Translations under genes and position numbers: made by a program
In this document: positions 20,990 to 32,887 of the stretch, piece by piece
How positions within the stretch are numbered: the first letter of the stretch is position 1
Layout: every line of letters begins with the position of its first letter
DNA from: Oscarella lobularis
Taxonomy: Eukaryota; Porifera; Homoscleromorpha; Homosclerophorida; Oscarellidae
NCBI RefSeq assembly: GCF_947507565.1
Contig: NC_089187.1
Location: 1-64,000 of the forward strand
Direction of reading: 5' to 3'
DNA: 64,000 nucleotides
The notes under the pieces: generated by a model
What the model saw: the letters and a program-made list of their open reading frames with translations, nothing else
The model's database searches: none
Told to the model about the DNA's origin: nothing

Positions 20990-22207
20990 TTATATTTTTC
21001 CCGTATCGGCCAAATGCCTGTAGTCACTTATATGTATGTATCCCCATTCGTCGTACCATCGACAACTACCGCTATCATTCGTATCGCATTGTACGAGAGG
21101 TTGATTTGGCAAGCGCGGGGGTAAATGATTGGGTGGCGGAGGTGGGCGTCGACCGAGTGCAGGAAAATTCATATAATAGTACCATCGTTGTAAAATAATT
21201 TTGTGTCCGCTTTCGACTCGTTTCGCTTTGTGAATTGTCGTTGGATCACAATTTCCCTCCGAGTCCATGCTATTCCAGACAAGTGCTCGTCCTTTGACTG
21301 GTTGCACTGATATTCCGAGTTCCGGAAAAACGGTCTCGCCACCTCGTTCGACGTCACGCAAATAGACGAGAATTGTTGCGTAGCGATCTCGTTTTTCCGG
21401 TCCAAGCGTGCAATCGGTATGCATTTTATAACCTAAAAGTATATGAATTTTTATTTATTTTCTTAATTTTGACTTACCGATTTCTTTCGCATATGACGTC
21501 AATTGATATTTGCCTCCGTTTTCCGGTTTGAGTCCCGTTGTTTTGTATATACGTTCATCGAGAATATTCGTAAAGCGCATTTCGCCTGGATAAAAGGCCG
21601 TACTAGAACTCCACTTTATAATTGGTTTGATTCTCTCTGAAAATGACGCGTTGAGACAATAGGTGCCGGTGGTGAAATCGGCATTTGTTGCGCGATACTT
21701 GATTGCCGCCTCGTTCAAATGAATTTGCAACGTCTGAACGCTGTCGAAGCAGAAAAGGGGAGAAGGTATGGATTTGTCACTCGAATGCTTGTGGTGCAGC
21801 CGTATAAGCGCCTCGCATTCAATGTCGCTTAGAAAATTTTCTATAATATATACTTTGGCGTTTGATTTTCGTTTTGTTTGTAGGGGGAGAGCTTCGTATT
21901 TGAAGTGTCGATCGTCTTCGACTACATTGCTCATTTTCAAACCTTTCAGAATCGACGGCACAAACTCTTCTCCGGATCCCTCTTCTCTTTTTTCACTAGG
22001 CTTTTCTGATCGTGACGGCAACGGTGACGGCTGCGGCTGCGGCGGCATTTTTCCGATTTGATAGGAGACAACGCCTACTACTAGTACAAGTAAGAAGATT
22101 GCCACTGCAAATACGCCCGTTTTCCAGCGGCCGCGAGGCTCGCTCGCTTTAGTTGGTGTTGCCAGCTGTTGTTGCTTTTCTGAAATTCTATGTCTCTTCC
22201 TTGTCAT
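20990..22207 (-). CDS. Membrane prolyl 4-hydroxylase-like Fe(II)/2-oxoglutarate dioxygenase
   Basis: Type II membrane enzyme that probably hydroxylates proline in the secretory pathway. The start at 22207 is preferred (MTRKRHRISEKQQQ); an upstream in-frame ATG lies at 22258. A single membrane helix, VFAVAIFLLVLVVGVVSYQI, follows a basic cytosolic tail. The catalytic domain spans two exons split at about 21425-21477. Metal ligands are His and Asp in YKMHTDCT and the distal His in TIHKAKRVESGHKII, where the Lys is the likely 2-oxoglutarate anchor. The spacing H-x8-G-x-K matches collagen-type P4H. It ends with a Pro-rich tail and CRWYDEWGYIHISDY. P4HTM or a plant-like P4H are the nearest types; the target is unknown. 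Confidence 0.88.
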
Positions 22208-22258
22208 TTTGCGGACGATAGGGGAGGAGAGCTGGGGAGGAGAGCTGGGGAGGAGCAA

Positions 22259-22693
22259 AGGATTAGCGCGCGTGCTGCCAACAGTACAGGTAACAAAATA
22301 ATTAAATTAGCTAAAATAAGAAAAAAGGCACAGCACGTTCGCTCGAGAGCAGACCGTCACCGACGGGAGTCCCCTGTTTTTTGTATTCTCCTGTATACAC
22401 GGAGCTATACACCATATAGGTATATATATATCGGACACCCACGTGATGCTCCACCAAGGCGACTAGGCACTTGGCGGCATCCCGGTACGTGCAGCCCCTG
22501 CAGGTCTTACCCATCCAGAACCCGTGGGGTTAAGTATGTGCCTGTAATCACTGACGCACCGTTGCTCCAGGACCTCGTTCCCGCCCTTCTCAGGCAAGGC
22601 TGCAATGAGGACCGTGTCTAACCATGCAATAGACTTATGTATTGTGAGGCCTTATATATGTGATCGCTGGTAGATTCGTAGCACTGCAACTTT
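22259..22693. other. Intergenic segment with unusual composition
   Basis: Lies between the head-to-head P4H-like and CCDC148 genes. The part at about 22430-22625 is more GC-rich and lacks the CG/AT pattern of its neighbours, and it is bounded by an AT-rich TATATATATA stretch. Short open frames cross it on both strands (for example CRGCTYRDAAKCLVALVEHH on minus), but none has a recognisable domain. It may be a mobile-element fragment or an unknown exon. I cannot classify it. Confidence 0.35.
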
Positions 22694-22845
22694 CCGGCGC
22701 AAAAAAGTCGTCCATTTCCGTTCTTCTTCCTTTAGCGACATCTTCGAAAGGTGGAGGCAATTTCTTCTGGTGAATGACGATGCGCGAAGCTAAAATTTCG
22801 AAAATATAACGAAAAGAAAATTTTCAGTCAAAAAGCCGATCGATC
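22694..22845 (+). repeat. Dispersed repeat copy 2, upstream of CCDC148
   Basis: Partner of the block at 10386-10539. Shared landmarks are a CGTTCTTCTT-type stretch, GGTGAATGACGAT, GCTAAAATTTC, AATATA-CGAA and AAAGCCGATCGATC. It ends about 75 bp upstream of the CCDC148 start codon. Confidence 0.75.
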
Positions 22846-22920
22846 CCCCGTATCAATTAGTGTATCGATTACGCAGAGCATATACGGGTGCTTCTGACAG
22901 CACGTCCCGGACACGTTAAA

Positions 22921-24993
22921 ATGTCGGGAAGAAATTTGAAAGAGTTCCTGCGCAATCACCGAGCCGATTCAGGTAGCAGTAGCAGTTTTTTCGATCAGAT
23001 AGGTAAGCGAAGTGACGTTCTAGACAAATCGTTGGTCGCAAAAGCCGTCGTAGCCAGCGAAAGAGGCTGGAAAACGTACGGGAACGTCGATTACGACTCT
23101 CTCGACGCCGATTTGAAATCGATGAAAGCTGCAGCGTCGCGTTCATTCGGAAAAATGCGAAAAGTCGCTCAATTGACGAAAAGGCGAAGAGCGGAAGAGT
23201 TGCGAAAGCGCCATTACGTCATTTGGCTGAGAGAGTCTCAAAGACTTGCGTCGATCGAAAAGAAATGTTTCACTTTTTCCATCGATGACGAAACGCGAGC
23301 ATTGGAAGAGAAATACGCGCGAAATCGAATCGATTTTCGCGAGGCGACAGTGAAACCAATTTTGGAATTGAGAGACGATTTGATGACGTCGATGAAAAAT
23401 AATAAAATTGAAAATGGAGATGGAACGAGAATTTTGGAGCAAGTCGAATTGGTGAAAATTCAACAGGAAAGTGTTCTCACTTTATTAAATGAGGAAGAGA
23501 AAGACGTCATTGGAGAAATTGAAATGATATTGAGCGAAATTGAAGAGGAAGAGTCTCCTGATTGTGATTTGAGTGAAGAAAGTGGAGTTTTGCTGCCAGA
23601 AGATAAGGTTGTACCTTTGGAAATTTTTCACTGGATATGTTCAGATGAAAATCTGAGGCATGCAGCTGTGCACGAGTTTGAAATATTGGATTCAAAATAC
23701 GCATTGTGCCTAGAAAAATTGCGTGAAAAATATAGTGACGTAATATGGTAGGTAACTTGAGAGGTGTGTACTTAGACATATCATAATATGACAGTTCCTT
23801 AGTTCTTTGAATGGGGGATGGTCAAGAGAAGATCATTGGCGTTTCTGTGTTCTACTTGAACAGTATCCTACTACAATGACATCATGGAGACGTTGTCTTT
23901 ACATTGATCGTCTTCAAAAAGAAATGCCTCAATGGTCAAGATCCCAATTGGTATACAGTACTGAATAATAATAATAATAATCTATGTATGACGGTGTTTT
24001 TAGGTTGAGCATGAACAATGGTATTTGGCTTGGTGTTTCTACGTCAAACGACGTCAAGCTTATTTGAGTAGTTGGAGGCGAAATCGACGCGATCTTTTAG
24101 CGAGAGTTAAAATTGCTTTTGAAGAGGCTTGGCTCGAAAATGAAGCGGCGCAGGAAGTGGTTCAAAGTCGCGAAGAACAAAAAGCGATTTGCGCTCGTCT
24201 CTCGCAAAAACTCGCCGAATTGAGAAGGAAAAAAATGGAGATGATGCAAGTGGAAGAGGAAATGGCGGAGAAACGACGAGAAGCGGAATTGGAGGAGTTA
24301 GAACGCGTAGAAGAACGACGACGCAAAGAACGAGATTATCAAAAGAAAAAACTAGATGACTATTATTGTGAACGCGAGAGAAAGAGAAAGGAAGACGAAG
24401 CAACGAATGCGGCACGATTGGAAGCTCTGCGAGCCGAAATGGACGAATTGACGGCAAGAGATAAGAAAAGAATCGCTTTTCGACGAGCCGAATACGAGAA
24501 GAAACTAGCGGCGAAACGCGAAGCGGAAATCGCCGACATTGACGAGAAAAAGGCAAAAGAAAAGCGACTTCAAAAACTGAGAGATCAGGTGCAGTATAGA
24601 GTGAATACCAAGGGCGAAAACCGAGACAGTGAACATGTCTTTCTCTTAGGTTTACGTATCAGTTGATCGGGATTTAGATCGCGCAATGAGACCAACAAAA
24701 GTCAGTGTGCATGGTGCCCACAGGTAAACTCATCATACAGTATCTCTATCTAGGCGTCCGCTTTGAGAGACGTTGGAGCTGAGTCACCGCCGTCGTCGCC
24801 GCCGCTTCAAATGCCCTTGTTTCCTATGTACACATACACGTCCGAAAAGATACTTTCAGATCGTCGTGTACGCGTTGAAGCCGCTCTAAGACAGGCCAAT
24901 ATTTTAGGTTCGGATTACGCTCGATCTACTCTAGCTCGCGTTCGACCTCCTCAGCCTCCTCGTAAAGACCAAACGTCCAATCTATTTAAATAG
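22921..24993 (+). CDS. CCDC148: Coiled-coil protein CCDC148
   Basis: Coiled-coil protein of unknown biochemical role, usually kept in ciliated animals. The ATG at 22921 (MSGRNLKEFLRNHRADSG) is preferred; an in-frame ATG lies at 22888. The diagnostic central part is WSREDHWRFCVLLEQYPTT followed by RRCLYIDRLQKEMPQWSRSQ and EHEQWYLAWCFYVKRRQAYL, matching human CCDC148 (EDHWIYQAILDQYPGD and HKSRHDLVEHEKYCDQYRF). A long Glu/Lys/Arg-rich coiled coil follows (24025-24666). The C-terminus RPPQPPRKDQTSNLFK parallels human SPQKPPRKDMESTVFK. At least five introns of 45-90 bp. The stop is only 17 bp from the converging CD225 gene. Confidence 0.92.
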
Positions 24994-25010
24994 CAGAACC
25001 GCGCGCATAT

Positions 25011-25754
25011 TTAATTGGCTGTTGATTGCAAGGCAAATATTAGGAAAAGTATGCTTAGTAGTCCGATGACAAAAGCTAGTGTATTGAGACAGTTGGCATT
25101 GCGAGATGCTCGACGAGCTGCTACGTAATTTTCACAGTTTATTCCTTGTCGAACCTAAGCGACGACGAAGAAAGCGGCGGCGGCGGCGCAGCGACAAGAG
25201 AAGAAGGTATTGATCCGATTCCTGTACATGTATGTTACGTACCTTTAGAGACTGGTGTAGGGCAGCCAATCCGAACAAAGGGCAGCAGAAAAGACTGAAA
25301 ATAGAAAATCCCATGAAATCGTCGGGTCCAGATATAGTTCGAATGTGGTGCAAAATTGAAGCCGTGGCCGGAGAATCCTATGAAAAATCAGGCAAGTTAA
25401 TTAATAGCGCGGTTGGGGGGGATAGGTATGCATCATAGGCGTGCGCCGCCACCGTCGGCATTGTGAAAGCGAAACCCTAAAGTCCGCCGACGTCCGGACA
25501 GGCAGATTTTGTCGCCTTACGTACTTTTTCTGTGGACGGCCTGGTGCCGCCGCCGCCGCCTTGGCGATCGTTTCGCCTCGGCCCGGGATCGTCAAATTCT
25601 TCCGTACTACTACTACTACTAGTAAGTTCCGTTTCTTTTTCTAGTTAAGACGACACAGTGACTGTACGATATCGTAAGCGGGTGCTGTTTTACCTATAAT
25701 CTCTTCAGATTCTGAATGCTTCTTCACGAGCCTTGACGCAACGGCGACATTCAT
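25011..25754 (-). CDS. CD225/dispanin family membrane protein, isolated copy
   Basis: A sixth CD225 gene, outside the array and on the other strand. Its last two exons are clear: GPDDFMGFSIFSLFCCPLFG followed by LAALHQSLK, then NYVAARRASRNANCLNTLAF and VIGLLSILFLIFALQSTAN. FCCPLFG with the basic inter-helix loop is the CD225 signature. The N-terminal exons are less certain; a likely start at 25752-25754 gives MNVAVASRLVKKHSESEEI, followed by a low-complexity exon near 25500-25620. The FCCP-type signature differs from the FCLWPIG-type of the array, so it belongs to another dispanin subgroup (SYNDIG/TMEM-like). Confidence 0.75.
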
Positions 25755-25915
25755 TCCTGTCTATGCGGATGTATGACGTCATGCTGGTCTCCTGAGGGCG
25801 CAGCCTTGCGCGCGCGCGCTGACCGCTCCGTGCCGCTGGTGAGATCATTATTTATTGATTTATAGAGACACAAACAAACACACACACACATATATACATG
25901 CAAAAAGTTCCCTTA

Positions 25916-26800
25916 TTATTCTTGCATCAGTTCCCTAAGAACTGGCGATTCTGGTGGTGCATTTGTAAAGAGAACGCCCACAAAGACGTGCATTCCCCAC
26001 AAATGATGACTAATACATTTGCAGCAACCCAAGTCCACAATATCAAAGCCAAAAAAGCGAAAACGATCATCCGTTTCAAAGAGCGTACTTGCACTGTACG
26101 TCTCTCCAAAAAACTAAGAAAAAATACTTATTAATTAAAAGTATTCCCTCCCCCTCCTATGAGAGAGAACTTACTGCACGGCCTGATGAAGGATCAATGA
26201 AATCGGCCCAATATCCGCTGGCAGTCAGTTTTCCACAGATGCATTTCCCACTTTCAATGAACTAGAGAGTGCATACCATATATATATTTATTTGCTATTA
26301 TTTTCTCTTACATTTTCCAGCAGTTCTTGCCTCTCTTCCTGCACGTCGGACGTCCACGCCGTCATATCATTGATCGTCTTTTGACAAAGAGTGATCACCA
26401 TCAATTCAGATCGATGACGTATGCCAGTTGATGGGGCGTCAGGAAACAATTCGAAAAAACTCGATTGAAGAAATTTGGGCGATTTTTGAACGCCGCACTC
26501 GAGAACAGGCGAAGAAGAAGAAGATGAGGAGGAGGAGGAATCGACACGAATATATGTCGTCGTTCCAGTGGAGGAAAGAGGAGAGGAATCGATTGCTCCA
26601 TTGCCTGGAAGAGGAAATTGTTCGTTGACAATGAAGGGATTATCGAGAAACGATGAGAGTGGAGGAGGAGCTTGTCGCTCGCCTCCCATAGCGGTGAGAG
26701 CGCCTAGAGAGCGCGGAGGAGCGACTAGCGCTTGTCGAAGACGTCGAACGAGGAATCGAAGACTTGGAAGGTAAGCGACAATACGCGATTGTTGGCTCAT
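25916..26800 (-). CDS. MMADHC: Cobalamin trafficking protein cblD (MMADHC)
   Basis: Partner of MMACHC that directs vitamin B12 to mitochondrial methylmalonyl-CoA mutase or cytosolic methionine synthase. The start at 26800 gives [20 protein letters not shown], like the human N-terminus (ARLVSYLPGFCSLVKR). After a Ser-rich stretch come [20 protein letters not shown] (human LMILTVTQKTKNDMTVW), [34 protein letters not shown] and the end [17 protein letters not shown]. Four exons with short introns. It is head-to-head with MMTAG2, the start codons being 143 bp apart. Confidence 0.94.
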
Positions 26801-26943
26801 TTCCTAACAATGACAGCGTTCCAGAACGAAAGAATCGATGCACTGTAAAATACCTTCTCTTTCTCTTTCTTAGCCTTCTTCGTTGTTGAAACTAGATTTA
26901 GCGTGCGTTACGAAACGTCGTCCTCCCCCTTCTCTCTTGGATC

Positions 26944-28170
26944 ATGGAGATTCGCGGTGGAAATCGCGGTGGAAAAGACCTATTTACGTGGGACGAAGTA
27001 AAAGGAGACAAGCATCGAGAAAACTATCTAGGTAAATGGCTCGTCAACGCTGTTGGTCGCTCGAAAACGCTAAAAAAGTCGAAAAGGTCATTCGCTTATG
27101 GCTCCAGTGGGTCGATGGCAACAGGGAAAAGATTTGTCATGGTACGTTGCTACGTCAGCATTCTTCTACTAACCGCAGCACTTCAGGTACGCCAAAGGGA
27201 AACGCGCCGATGCAGAATCGATTCGAAGAGCGGTACAGTTACCCCATCGCGCGATGACGTCATCAAATTCCATGGTTGTACCCTGCGCAGGAGATCAATG
27301 CGGCGAAGCAGAGAGAAGCGAACTACATGGCTGCAGCACTGTGAGATCTAATTTAAAAATTAAACAAATAAATGAATAATTGATTAGAGGATACAACCCC
27401 GGCGTCTCACTTCTTTCGACCGGTGAGAAACTCAGTAAGCAGGTAGGATACATTGAGAAGTTAATTAGGTCTTATTTATTTATTTATTTAATTTTTTAAA
27501 AAAGGAAATAGCGGAAGTGTGCAAACGAGGTCAATTTGAACGCGATGACAATGACATTGAACGCGTGCGAGGAATGGGCTTCACAAGGTTTGTTTCTCTT
27601 TGATTCTTTGTCCTTAGTGTGATAAGGAAATCGCAGTCTAAATACTTCCATGATCCACGTGCGAGATAAGAAAACGGATAAATCCGGCGGAAGTATGACG
27701 GCATTTGAGGTCACAACCACAAGAGCAAAAAAAAGAATAGCTAACAGTGTCAATTTTAGGAAGGAACGCGAGTCGCTCCGCCTCCACCTCAGCCTCCGCC
27801 TCCGCCTCCGCCTCCGTCATCGTCATCGTCATCATCTCGAAAAGATCAAAGTGTCAATCGAACGGCGTTGTTTAAAAAGAAATTGATAGCTTCTCTTTCA
27901 GTAGAAAGGTAGCGTTCTCTTTCTCTCTCTCTCTCTCTTTCTCTTTCTCTCTATGCGGATGTGTTTGTTTTGTTTTGTAGCGAGACGGGAGCGGAATCTT
28001 CCGGCGGCGGCGGCGGAAAGAAACACAAGCATCATAGCAAAGAAAAGAAATCGAAGAAGAAAAGAAAACACAGGCACAATTCCGACGATTCTAACGACGA
28101 ATCGTCGCCGGCGAAAAAGAAAGAAAAGAAAAAAAAGAAGAAAAGACGTCGAAGCGATTCGGACGCGTGA
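26944..28170 (+). CDS. MMTAG2: MMTAG2 (C1orf35) homologue
   Basis: Nuclear protein of unknown function, named from a multiple-myeloma-associated human gene. It starts [20 protein letters not shown], then DKHRENYLG and, over the splice, [18 protein letters not shown], the conserved N-terminal block of human C1orf35 ([23 protein letters not shown] and [17 protein letters not shown]). Later exons give MAAALGYNPG, the [20 protein letters not shown] block and a Lys-rich tail [18 protein letters not shown]. Introns are about 45-90 bp. Divergent partner of MMADHC. Confidence 0.9.
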
Positions 28171-28334
28171 AACGTCCCGGAAGTTGTCGCATTTGCCCAC
28201 CCTAGGAATTTACAGCTAATTAAATGGAGCCAATGAACGCGCGACACTGAATCACGTGCTCTCGTAGTCGATCGCAAAACAATCTCGTTCCCCCAGTTGC
28301 GCAGAGGCCCGAGAGTCAAAGAGAAGACGAAACA

Positions 28335-29853
28335 ATGAGCCAAGCGAATCGCCAGCTCCTCAAAACGTCCCAAAGACCCCAGCCAGTCAAAGCAACGCAG
28401 CCCTTCTCACTAAAACCACCACCAAGTAGTCCAACGAAAATCGCAACTGCGTCGACAACGACGACATCGACGCGCAAAAGCCCGCGTTCGTCGCCGAGTC
28501 TTCTTCTTCCTCAAGAACCGCTTCGTTTCGCACCGTGGCGGAACGGCAGCGCCAGCGCTGGAGCAGGAGGAGGAGGAGGAGGAGGAGGAGGAACAGGAGG
28601 AGGAGACAGCAATCGCGGGTCGCCGCCGGAGAGACGAAGCCCAACTACGATGATTTCGAATTCGAAATTGCAAGCTTCGCCTCCGCCGCCGCCGCCTCCC
28701 TTATCATCATCATCGTCGTCACGCGCTTTGCCACGAGCTGGATCGCTTGATACACTCGTCGTCGCAGCGCCTGTAGCGACGACAACGACGACGACGACGA
28801 TAGCATCATCATCATCATCTTCACGCTGCGTTACACGAGGAACACAGGTACAGTACACGTCTATGTATCTACTCGCGCGCGCGCGCACCTACACTAAATC
28901 TTTCCCCCCCCCCCCTACTGTAGACTAATCCCGATGATTTTCTCGTTGATGTGAATCAAATTCACAAGCGATCGGCTTCGCTTGGTAGCGTCGACTTGAA
29001 AGCAGTTAGTGAAATAGAGACTAGAATACTGGCTTTCCCTAATTTCGCTCTCTAAAAGCGCTTTCGGCTTCGCGAGAGACAACTGACACCAGACAAAGGA
29101 TTGGGCGTGTACACGGCTCGTCAAGGCTCCTCCGTTGCTCAGGCAACGTCCACCGGAAGCACTTTATTGCCGCCAATCACGTCCCTGGGAAAAAATATGC
29201 GAATGAGCGTCGAAGGATTGAATCAAGAAGTCGAAACACTCGTCTGCAAAAATACTTATGAAGAAACCAAAGTACCTACTGTACGAGAGAGATTTGATTA
29301 ATTTAATTATTTATTTATTTATTTATTTATTAGCCTTGTGATGTTCCTGATGGTCACAAGGCACCATTTGTCTATGTTCGACGTGGAAGCATCGACGTCG
29401 AAACTCAAACCCTGGAATCAGAAATTGGCCAAGAAAGTCTCATCTATACTTCACCTGGTCTACCAGCTATTCATTCCAGTGAATAAATCATTTAAATATA
29501 TCTGATTAATCTGATTAATTTAATTGATTAAGGTGGATCGAGAGCATCTGATACATTCACTCCCAGTCTTTCTCCTCTTCTCTTATATCCTCCCTCTCCA
29601 AAATGCTCGTTTGCACGTGATCCTCCTGTTGGAGCCGAACGAGTCCAAGGCCTTCAGTGAGATCATACAAAATTAATTAATTATATTAATTAATATTATT
29701 AATTAAATTAGATTGCAAGCGACTGTTGCTATCATAAGCCAAGGTCCCGATCGAACCAAAGTCGGTTTTCATTTGCGAGGTGAGGGGACTCTCTTTTCGC
29801 CCATCCGCATCCGGGGAAATGCCGCAGCTGCCACTGCTGCTGTCGGACAATAA
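28335..29853 (+). CDS. FAM117/GLCCI1 family protein
   Basis: Cytosolic or nuclear protein of the FAM117A/B and GLCCI1 family, without known activity. The N-terminal exon is low complexity (Pro, Ser, Gly runs) and contains RALPRAGSLDTLVV, the family's (R/T)xSLDTI motif. Next exons carry QIHKRSASLGSVDLKA (family HQRSASWGSADQLK), then LNQEVETLVCKNTYEETKVP, PCDVPDGHKAPFVYV with RRGSIDVETQTLESE (family LDIPDGRRAPLP and SIDTQTPS), FARDPPVGAERVQ (family FKREPPEGCERVK) and KVGFHLRGEGTLFSPIRIRG. Four or five short introns. Human relatives are similar in domain order and somewhat longer. Confidence 0.88.
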
Positions 29854-30150
29854 ATGGAGAAAGAGAGAAAAAGAAAGAAAGAAAGAAAACGAGCTGTTGC
29901 GTTTATTTTAATTTTAATTGAGTTTGGTACATATATCTATATCACAGGGTAAGTGCGCGCGCGTTTCACTTGCAGTCCGTTCGAATGATTTCATTCGTTT
30001 GTTAATTAACAGCAGCACCGCTTTAGCAATTATCAGGGAGATTTTTTCATTTCACATACGGGTAGTCGTCTCGTCCGCGGTGTTCGCACTCCCGTATCTC
30101 TCAAGTCGTGCTCCCGTCTAATTTGCCGTCATTCGCAAGCGTATTCGACA

Positions 30151-31718
30151 ATGATTCTGCTCGAGTTCCACAACCGAATTGTCGAAGAAACTCTTCGAGC
30201 GAAATTCTCGGCGTAAGAAAGGGAGGGGACCCCGTGGGGAATCGAAGAACCCCTCTCGCTCTTTATCTCGTCGACAGAGAGAAACACGAAGCTGTCGACA
30301 TCACCGTAGCAGGTAATCGAAATCGCACGGACACACACGATCTCCTCCAATCGACATCCTATTCGTTTTTCGCCTGCAGACTTCGACGGAGTTCTCTTCC
30401 ACATTTCAAATCCGGGTGGAGATAAAAGCAAGATAACGGTAAGTCTATAGCGCGCGCGCGCGCGCGCGGGCTTCTCCAATCCCTAGTCATCTATCTATCT
30501 ATCTATCTTTTCAGCTGAGCGCTTCCATCAAATTCTACGGCGATCTTCAACAACACGGAGCCGATCAAGTCAGTCACTAGTGACGTCATAATCCTATGAC
30601 CCATAATCTAGATTTTTATTTTAGCTTCTCAAACGCGTCTATGGCGATTTCTTGACAGAACCTGAATCCGGTATCATATTTATATATATTAAATTTATAA
30701 TAACTACATCTATACCTAGGTTATGACGTCACTTTGCTGTTTGATTTGACTCAATTGCCTCAAGACAAAGGCAAGAAACACACCTAGGGGAATTAATCAA
30801 TCAATTAATCAATTATTTATTATAGACAAATTAATCAAGGATGCCGCTCTTTTGAAGAGAAATTGCTTTGCTTCTGTATTCGAAAAATATTTCGATGCTC
30901 AAGCCAAGGGTCAAATTGACGACGCCAAGGCAATTATTCACTACAGAGACGACGAGACCATGTATGTAAAGAAGAGAGGGTTAGGTTAATTAATCTTTAT
31001 CTTTTTTTAATTAATTAAAAAAGGTACGTTTCGGCTCAAAAGGATCGCATTACTGTCATATTCAGTACAATTTTCAAAGATGACGATGACGTCATTATTG
31101 GAAAAGTTTTCATGCAGGTCAGTCAGTCAGTCAGTCAGTCAGTGCTCTTATTTAATTAATTAACAGAGTTATTAATTTTAGGAATTTCGTGAGGGTCGTC
31201 GCGCTAGCACAACGGCACCTCAAGTTCTCTTTAAACATCGCGAACCGCCCTCTGAATTGGATGGGACTGATGCCAGAGTGGGAGACAACGTGGGTTACGT
31301 CACTTTTGGTATTTAGCTACATGCATGCATGCATGCATGTGTACCCCACTCACTGACCCTCCCTCTCTCTCTCTCTCTCTCTTTCAGTTCTGTTTCCGCG
31401 TCACACTTCCGTGAAGGCAAGGGACAATACAATCGATTTAATACACACGTTTCGAGATTATCTTCACTATCACATCAAATGCTCAAAGGTTAGCCGTAAT
31501 TATTATATATTATTATTATTTATTATTTTCTTTTAGGCTTATCTACATTGCCGAATGAGAGCACGTACGGCTGCCTTTCTCAAGGTACTCAATCGCGCTC
31601 GTCCCGAGCTCAAGACAACGGAAAAGAAGACAGCTCAGTAAGAAATGAAAACTCAATAAATAAACATTATTGATTCTCTCTCTCTCTCTCTAGGGGAAAG
31701 TCTTTTGTGCGGAAGTAA
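30151..31718 (+). CDS. ARPC2: Arp2/3 complex subunit 2
   Basis: Core subunit of the Arp2/3 complex that nucleates branched actin. The start at 30151 gives [19 protein letters not shown] (human MILLEVNNRIIEETLALKF). Following exons give [128 protein letters not shown] and a last exon GKSFVRK. Nearly every block aligns to human ARPC2 without gaps. About ten introns, some carrying TCAG or TC repeats. Confidence 0.96.
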
Positions 31719-32010
31719 ACTTAGATATCAATTTGATTTGTGTGCTTGATTGGATGGATGATGTTGCGTTTTCTTTCTTTCTTTCTTTCTCTCTCTTTTT
31801 TTGGTAGAATTCGTTTTTCAATGGGGATCATGATGAGGTCATCTTCTTTATTCATTCGTCTCATTGAATGCATGCAACAAGGCAGCGAAAAATAGTAAGA
31901 CAGTAAGTATATTAATATGTACGTAGTTGGGTCTAGTCTGACGTCATCATTGTCGCATGCACGCACAAACTATCATCATACGTAGGTAGGGTCTTTCTTC
32001 TTTTCTTCTT

Positions 32011-32576
32011 TTAGTATTTGTTTATTCCAAAAAATCGCTTTCTATAGAAGAAGGGAAATTTTGGCACGACAGCTACGACCAGCATGAAGAAATTGAAGCA
32101 GAAATGAACGAGCTGATAATTTGTATAAAAGCTCGCTAAAAGAAACCTAAAAAAGAGAGCAAATGATATTCGATGAAGACGACGGCTTTTCTTACTTACA
32201 GAACGATAGGTACAACGGTGAGAAATTTTTTCGTCGGTGTCCAATGCTCTTTTTCGTCGATTTGTTCCCAGTGGGTCAAACGACGCGATTTTCCCTGTTT
32301 CCCGTCGCCGAATGGGGTCCCTTTGAGCCAATGAAGAAATACGTAGTGCGTCTAGCACAGAGGAACCGATAAAAGAGGAAGAATGACGAAGGTAAGCCTT
32401 ATTACAGCACTATGAAGACAATTCGTTAGAGTCCACACTTGAGCGACGCTCAAAAAGGGAATAGACATGAGAAGATAGTGCGAAGCGACGATGATGAGTA
32501 TGTAGAATAGTGCCATGGGTCGTCCGTGAACCCAATCGGAATTGGGAGCCGATCCCGTTGCAGTTGCAGGATTCAT
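32011..32576 (-). CDS. ORMDL: ORMDL sphingolipid biosynthesis regulator
   Basis: ER membrane protein that inhibits serine palmitoyltransferase and so limits sphingolipid synthesis. The preferred start at 32576 gives MNPATATGSAPNSDWVHGRP, with further in-frame ATGs upstream to 32639. It has the ORMDL blocks HYLLMSIPFLSVAQVWTLTN and, after an intron, GTP-Phe-type and HWEQID-type sequence. The C-terminal exon ends LLASFYTNYQLVHFCFNFF and KRFFGINKY (human LASFYTKYDPTHFILN and RIFGINKY). Two or three exons, about 155 residues. ORMDL1/2/3 cannot be told apart here. Confidence 0.92.
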
Positions 32577-32887
32577 GATGGATAGGCCTAGACTACGCAT
32601 GCGCGCCGACGCCATTGCCGAGACAAATTCAAATTGCAACGCTTCGACGGACTCTACACGGACAACTGAGACTATTGAAGTATGAAAAGTCTACGAGGTA
32701 CTCCTTTTCGACGATGGCGATTCGAAAAAACGAAGGGGGTCCCTAGGCCCTCTTCGCGATCGTCTTATTTCGCAATCCGCGGTATTTTTGCCTATTTACG
32801 CCAATCGCACTGCTTAAAATCGTTAACCGAAACGTATCCTAAAGGCAAACGAGCTCCAAATAGCGTTTTTGAACCCGTTTCAACGCG

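Noticed and set aside
22190-22621. 143-residue plus-strand open frame in the P4H/CCDC148 spacer
   Set aside because: No domain is recognisable and it overlaps the 5' end of the P4H-like gene; the unusual part is reported as a finding instead.
28387-28888. Leu-, Arg- and Asp-rich frames antisense to the first FAM117 exon
   Set aside because: They are shadows of Ser/Pro/Gly codon runs.
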